Assembly: GCF_003651225.1 (NCBI RefSeq)
Contig: NZ_RCDB01000001.1
Location: forward strand, 744,001-808,000
From: Microbacterium telephonicum
Lineage (GTDB): Bacteria; Actinomycetota; Actinomycetes; Actinomycetales; Microbacteriaceae
Length of the DNA: 64,000 nt
Direction of reading: 5' to 3'
Positions 60,878-64,000 of the stretch are shown one piece after another. A program made the translations under genes and the position numbers. The notes under the pieces were generated by a model that saw only the letters and a list, made by a program, of their open reading frames with translations, did not search any database and was not told where the DNA came from. Each line of letters opens with the position of its first letter. Within the stretch, counting starts at the first letter, position 1.

Positions 60878-61872
60878 CCGCTCGCCGACAGCAGCGCGTG
60901 GCAGCGGCGCAGACGCTCGAGCCACCACTGCTCGCGCTCGGGCGATGCGCGGTGCGCGCGCAACAGATCGGGGTCGGCGACGGGACGCTCGAGCGTCAGC
61001 GCGCCGCCCACCGGGCGCAGCGGCGAGGTCGTGACGTCGGCGGCCAGCAGCGACGCGGTGCCGAGCCCGCAGTCGAAGTCGAGACGGGGGAGGGATGCCG
61101 CCAGGGCGACGCCCATCGACAGGCCGATGCTCGTGTCGAGTGCGCTCGAGACCACCGCGGGCAGCCCCGCCTCGGCGACGACGTCGAGGGCGCGGAGGAT
61201 GCCGCCCAGCGGCTGGGCCTTGACGACGAGCAGGTCGGCGGCGCCCGCACGCGCGACGGCGAGCGGGTCGGACGCCTTCCGCACCGACTCGTCGGCCGCG
61301 ATCGGGATGTCCCAGTCCGCGACACGCGCGCGCAGTTCGGCGAGCTCGTCGATCCCCGCGCACGGCTGCTCGGCATACTCGAGGTCGAACTCCGCCAGCG
61401 CGTGGAGCGCGCGCTCGGCCTCGTCGACGTTCCACGCGCCGTTCGCATCGACGCGCACCCGTCCTTCCGGCCCCAGGATGCCGCGCACGGCGCGCACGCG
61501 GGCCACGTCGTCGGCGAGCGTCTGACCCCGCTGGGCGACCTTCACCTTGGCGGTGCGGCATCCGTCGAAGCGGGCGAGCACTGCCGGCACGGCTGCGGCG
61601 GACACGGCGGGGACCGTGGCGTTCACGCGCACCGCCTCGCGCACCGGGGCGGGCACGGCGGTCCAGCCGTATTCGATCGCCGCGGCGAGCCACGTGGCCG
61701 CCTCGGCGTCGTCGTACTCGGAGAAGGGGGAGAACTCCGTCCACCCCTGCGGCCCCGCGAACACGACGGCTTCGCGCGTCTCGATGCCCCGGAACCGGGT
61801 GGTCAGCGGGAGGGCGACGACGTGGGCGTCGGCCAGGAGCTCGGACAGCGGCGGGGTGCTCACGGCATCCAT
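60847..61872 (-). CDS. menC: o-Succinylbenzoate synthase
   Basis: Menaquinone pathway enolase-superfamily dehydratase, 341 residues. The catalytic lysine is in TAKVKVAQ, metal ligands in RVDANGAWN, LEYAEQPC and IAADESV, and the second lysine in LLVVKAQPLGG. It starts at ATG 61872 with GGAGCAGG overlapping the start. The C-terminus SGSGGDVRSGG is encoded by the palindrome at 60805-60877. No other men genes are present in the window. Confidence 0.93.
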   Translation of the reverse strand: MDAVSTPPLSELLADAHVVALPLTTRFRGIETREAVVFAGPQGWTEFSPFSEYDDAEAATWLAAAIEYGWTAVPAPVREAVRVNATVPAVSAAAVPAVLARFDGCRTAKVKVAQRGQTLADDVARVRAVRGILGPEGRVRVDANGAWNVDEAERALHALAEFDLEYAEQPCAGIDELAELRARVADWDIPIAADESVRKASDPLAVARAGAADLLVVKAQPLGGILRALDVVAEAGLPAVVSSALDTSIGLSMGVALAASLPRLDFDCGLGTASLLAADVTTSPLRPVGGALTLERPVADPDLLRAHRASPEREQWWLERLRRCHALLSASGSGGDVRSGG

Positions 61873-61910
61873 CCTGCTCCTTCCGACGCCGACTTCGACC
61901 TGTGTCATTG

Positions 61911-61937
61911 ACGATAGCGTGTGAGACACAGTATCGT
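61911..61937. promoter_or_regulatory. PadR-type operator dyad over the padR promoter
   Basis: A 27-bp dyad with half-sites ACGATA and GTGT on the left matched by ACAC and TATCGT on the right around a central GAG. The right half-site TATCGT is also the likely -10, seven bases before the padR GTG. It lies 38 bp from the menC start, so menC might also be affected. Confidence 0.75.
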
Positions 61938-61944
61938 GTGAGGC

Positions 61945-62280
61945 GTGAGCGAGACCGACTTCCTCGAGACGCACCTGCAGGAGCTGCGGCGCGGCACCGT
62001 CGTGCTGGCGTGCCTGCGGATGCTGGCCGAACCCGGCTACGGCTACGGCCTGCTCGAGCAGCTGCAGGAACGCGGCTTCGACACCGATGCCAACACGCTG
62101 TACCCGCTGCTGCGGCGCCTCGAGAAGCAGGGGCACCTCACGAGCGAGTGGAACACCGACGAGGCGCGGCCCCGCAAGTTCTACCGCACCTCCGCCGCGG
62201 GCGCCGAGCTCGCCCGCGCCCTCACCGACGATTTCCGCGTCATCGCCGCCGCGATCGACGCCCTCCCCGAAGGGCTGTGA
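61945..62280 (+). CDS. PadR-family repressor
   Basis: A 111-residue winged-helix repressor: ELRRGTVVLACLRMLAEPGY, GYGLLEQLQERG, NTLYPLLRRLEKQGHL and RKFYRTSAAG, the full PadR pattern of the short subfamily. GTG 61945 is leaderless by pattern. It precedes a HAAS-domain membrane protein by 3 bp; such pairs are typically an autoregulated repressor and its membrane target. Confidence 0.94.
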   Translation: MSETDFLETHLQELRRGTVVLACLRMLAEPGYGYGLLEQLQERGFDTDANTLYPLLRRLEKQGHLTSEWNTDEARPRKFYRTSAAGAELARALTDDFRVIAAAIDALPEGL

Positions 62281-62283
62281 CCC

Positions 62284-63240
62284 ATGGACGCCACCCTCAC
62301 CGACCGCTACATCTCCGCCGCCACGCGCACGGTGCCCGAGAAGCAGCGCCCCGAACTCGCCGCCGACCTACGCGAGCGCATCGCCGACCAGCTCGACGCG
62401 CGACGCGAGAGCGGGGTGTCGGATGCCGCGGCGGAACGCTCCGTGCTCACCGAGCTCGGCGACCCCGAGGCGCTCGCCGCCGCGTACATCGACCGGCCGC
62501 TGCAGCTGATCGGCCCGCGCTCCTACCTCACGTGGTGGCGGCTGCTGAAGCTGCTGTGGGCGATCGTGCCGGTCTGCGCCGCCTTCGGCGTCGCGCTGGG
62601 CATGACCCTCGCGGGCGAGCCGGTGGGCGGGATCATCGGAACCGTCTGGGCCGTCGTGCTCAGCACCGTCGTGCACATCGGGTTCTGGACGACCCTCGTC
62701 TTCGCCATCGTCGAGCGGCACGCCAAGGGGCAGGATGTCGGATTCCAGAAGGAGTGGACCCTCGACGACCTGCCCGAGATCAAGGAGACCGGCGCGGGAC
62801 TGGCCGAACTCGTCGCCACGCTCGTGTGGCTGGCGATCGCGGCCGGGGCGATCGTGTGGGACCACTTCCTCGGGTTCGTCCCCTCGCACCCCGGTCTGTC
62901 GTTCTTCGCGCCGGAGCTGTGGCCGTGGTGGATCACCGCGCTGTTCGTCGCGATCGCGGCGGAGGCCCTCCTGGCCGTGGCCGTCTACGCCCGTGGGCAC
63001 TGGAGCGTCGGCACCGCCGCCGCGAACATCGTGCTCAACGTCGCCGTCGCGGTGCCGGTGCTGTGGCTGCTGAGTCGAGGCGAGCTCATCGACCCCGAGT
63101 TCTGGACCACCCTCGTGCCCGCCGATTCGGCCGACACCGTGGCCACGGTCGTGTCGGTGCTGACCGGTTTCGGCACGGTCGCGATCGCCGGCTGGGACTG
63201 CATCGACGGCATCCTCAAGGCACGACGCGCCCGGCGCTGA
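62284..63240 (+). CDS. HAAS-domain membrane protein, partner of PadR
   Basis: A 318-residue protein. An N-terminal cytoplasmic HAAS-like domain (about 1-75: RYISAATRTVPEKQRPELAA, then SVLTELGDPEALAAAYIDRP) is followed by six to seven hydrophobic segments. Proteins of this build are regularly encoded after PadR regulators and are thought to signal to or be controlled by them. Function unknown. Confidence 0.85.
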   Translation: MDATLTDRYISAATRTVPEKQRPELAADLRERIADQLDARRESGVSDAAAERSVLTELGDPEALAAAYIDRPLQLIGPRSYLTWWRLLKLLWAIVPVCAAFGVALGMTLAGEPVGGIIGTVWAVVLSTVVHIGFWTTLVFAIVERHAKGQDVGFQKEWTLDDLPEIKETGAGLAELVATLVWLAIAAGAIVWDHFLGFVPSHPGLSFFAPELWPWWITALFVAIAAEALLAVAVYARGHWSVGTAAANIVLNVAVAVPVLWLLSRGELIDPEFWTTLVPADSADTVATVVSVLTGFGTVAIAGWDCIDGILKARRARR

Positions 63241-63295
63241 CCGCACGGGGTGTTCCGGCATCCGCGTCGGTGTCAGGATGGCGGGGGAGGAACGG

Positions 63296-63766
63296 ATGCG
63301 GGAGCTCGCGCGGGATCGACGGTCGCGCCGTACCGGGCGCCTCGCAGCGCTCGCCGTGCTGGCGCTGACACCGCTCGCGCTGGCCGGATGCGCCGGCTTC
63401 CAGGTGTTCGGACTCGGGCAGTCGCAGGAATGCGCATCGTGGGTCGACTACCTCACCGAAGACCGCATGGCCGACGACGCGGATGTCGTCGCCGTCGTCA
63501 CCGACGTCACGTCCGCCGGCACCGAGCGGCTCATGGGCTTCGACGCCAACGCCTACACGGTCACCGTCGCGGATGCGGTGACGGGTGATGTCGAGCCCGG
63601 CGAGGAGATGCGGGTGGTCTCGACCGCCGACACCTGCGCGGCACATCCCTACGGCGAGGGCGATCCGATGCTGGGCGGCGCCACCCTGAGGCTGTACCTC
63701 GTGCAAGACGGCGACGTGCTGCGCACCCTGACGCCGTTCGCCGGCGTCGTGGTCGAGGAGGACTGA
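63296..63766 (+). CDS. Small secreted lipoprotein
   Basis: A 156-residue protein with a signal peptide ending LALAGC (lipidated C near residue 36), then a compact domain with cysteines at ECASW and DTCAAH that may form a disulfide. No family recognized. I chose ATG 63296 because GGGGGAGGAA precedes it; ATG 63278 adds six residues. It stands 55 bp after the HAAS gene. Confidence 0.75.
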   Translation: MRELARDRRSRRTGRLAALAVLALTPLALAGCAGFQVFGLGQSQECASWVDYLTEDRMADDADVVAVVTDVTSAGTERLMGFDANAYTVTVADAVTGDVEPGEEMRVVSTADTCAAHPYGEGDPMLGGATLRLYLVQDGDVLRTLTPFAGVVVEED

Positions 63767-63769
63767 GGT

Positions 63770-64000
63770 TCAGCCGACGCGGGTGCCGCACATGCCGCAG
63801 ACGCCGCTCGGCGGCACCTCGACGAAGCAGTCCGGGCACAGCGCCGCGACGCGTTCGGGCACCTTGGGCGCGGCGACGCGCTCGGCGCGGGGGGCGCGCT
63901 CGGCGCGGGCGCGGGGCGCCTTCGCGGCCGCGACGGGCGGGGCGAGCTTCGCCTTCGGCTTGTGGTCGGCGCAGTAGTACCGCACGAATCCGGCCGGGTT
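63770..64000 (-). CDS. Zinc-ribbon protein (partial)
   Basis: The C-terminal 76 residues of a protein whose start lies beyond the window (the frame stays open to 64000). A YYCADHKPKA segment, an Ala/Arg/Lys/Pro-rich linker and a terminal zinc ribbon CPDCFVEVPPSGVCGMCG (two CxxC pairs) are visible. Probably a small nucleic-acid- or protein-binding protein. Its stop lies three bases from the converging lipoprotein gene. Confidence 0.65.
   Translation of the reverse strand, partial: NPAGFVRYYCADHKPKAKLAPPVAAAKAPRARAERAPRAERVAAPKVPERVAALCPDCFVEVPPSGVCGMCGTRVG

Overview
The window is high-GC chromosomal DNA from an actinomycete, most probably Microbacteriaceae and Microbacterium-like. This rests on gene content and style, not on a search: strong third-position GC, many GTG starts, abundant genes with no leader, a BldC-type regulator beside the tiny ribosomal protein bS22, a short archaeal-type aspartyl-tRNA synthetase, system II cytochrome c assembly, and a very frequent GGATGC/GCATCC word. 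I see no tRNA, rRNA, CRISPR array, prophage or insertion sequence. It reads as ordinary core and accessory chromosome with tight operons.

Layout. 1-6.4 kb: a thioredoxin-reductase-like flavoenzyme (cut by the window edge) divergent from an XRE/cupin regulator, then pgi, then a sensor kinase/response regulator/DUF4097-like operon. 6.5-9 kb: HAD phosphatase, aldo/keto reductase, Pr6Pr membrane protein. 9-13.6 kb: an iron-siderophore locus, with a siderophore-interacting reductase divergent from a four-gene ABC importer across a DtxR/IdeR-like palindrome. 13.6-20 kb: small membrane protein, VOC protein, AlkA-like glycosylase, a winged-helix regulator, a small acetyltransferase, two tiny acidic proteins, an alpha/beta hydrolase and an MFS pump. 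20-24.5 kb: sbcD-sbcC. 24.6-33.4 kb: a degenerate phosphopantetheinyl-transferase-like protein, nadE, a nuclease-helicase fusion, DUF808, tadA and upp. 33.8-39.7 kb: hydrolase, proC, Trk potassium uptake, ArsR, BldC-like, bS22, glutaredoxin, Dabb. 39.7-49 kb: a second ABC importer, acyl-CoA synthetase, MscS channel, tyrosine phosphatase, aspS. 49-54.8 kb: DedA, a phosphoglycerate-mutase-like phosphatase and the ResA/CcdA/ResB/CcsB cytochrome c assembly operon. 55-64 kb: YhgE/Pip plus MMPL exporter operon under a divergent TetR, menC, a PadR-membrane protein pair, a lipoprotein and a partial zinc-ribbon protein.

The most unusual content lies between genes. One family of palindromic units is built to an exact ruler: 51-bp units whose ends are TGTCACACGAA and its complement TTCGTGTGACA, joined by 13-nt linkers (64-bp period). 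I find 12 units at four sites: 20059-20173, 24503-24617, 33408-33813 and 54795-54973. The first two sites are inverted copies of one another and bracket sbcDC, which encodes the nuclease that attacks DNA hairpins. A second family (61-bp units, first linker also 13 nt) lies at 15470-15676, and single-copy nested palindromes lie at 1429-1505 and 60805-60877. These look like a mosaic of REP/BIME-like elements; no REP-associated transposase gene is present in the window.

The second theme is transcription without a leader. At least nineteen genes have a TANNNT hexamer ending 6 or 7 nt before the start codon, including both genes of the tadA/upp pair, which diverge across only 32 bp. In several cases a regulator palindrome (DtxR box, PadR dyad) overlaps that hexamer. 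Coordinates and motif matches were read by hand; family names come from motif recognition, not database searches.
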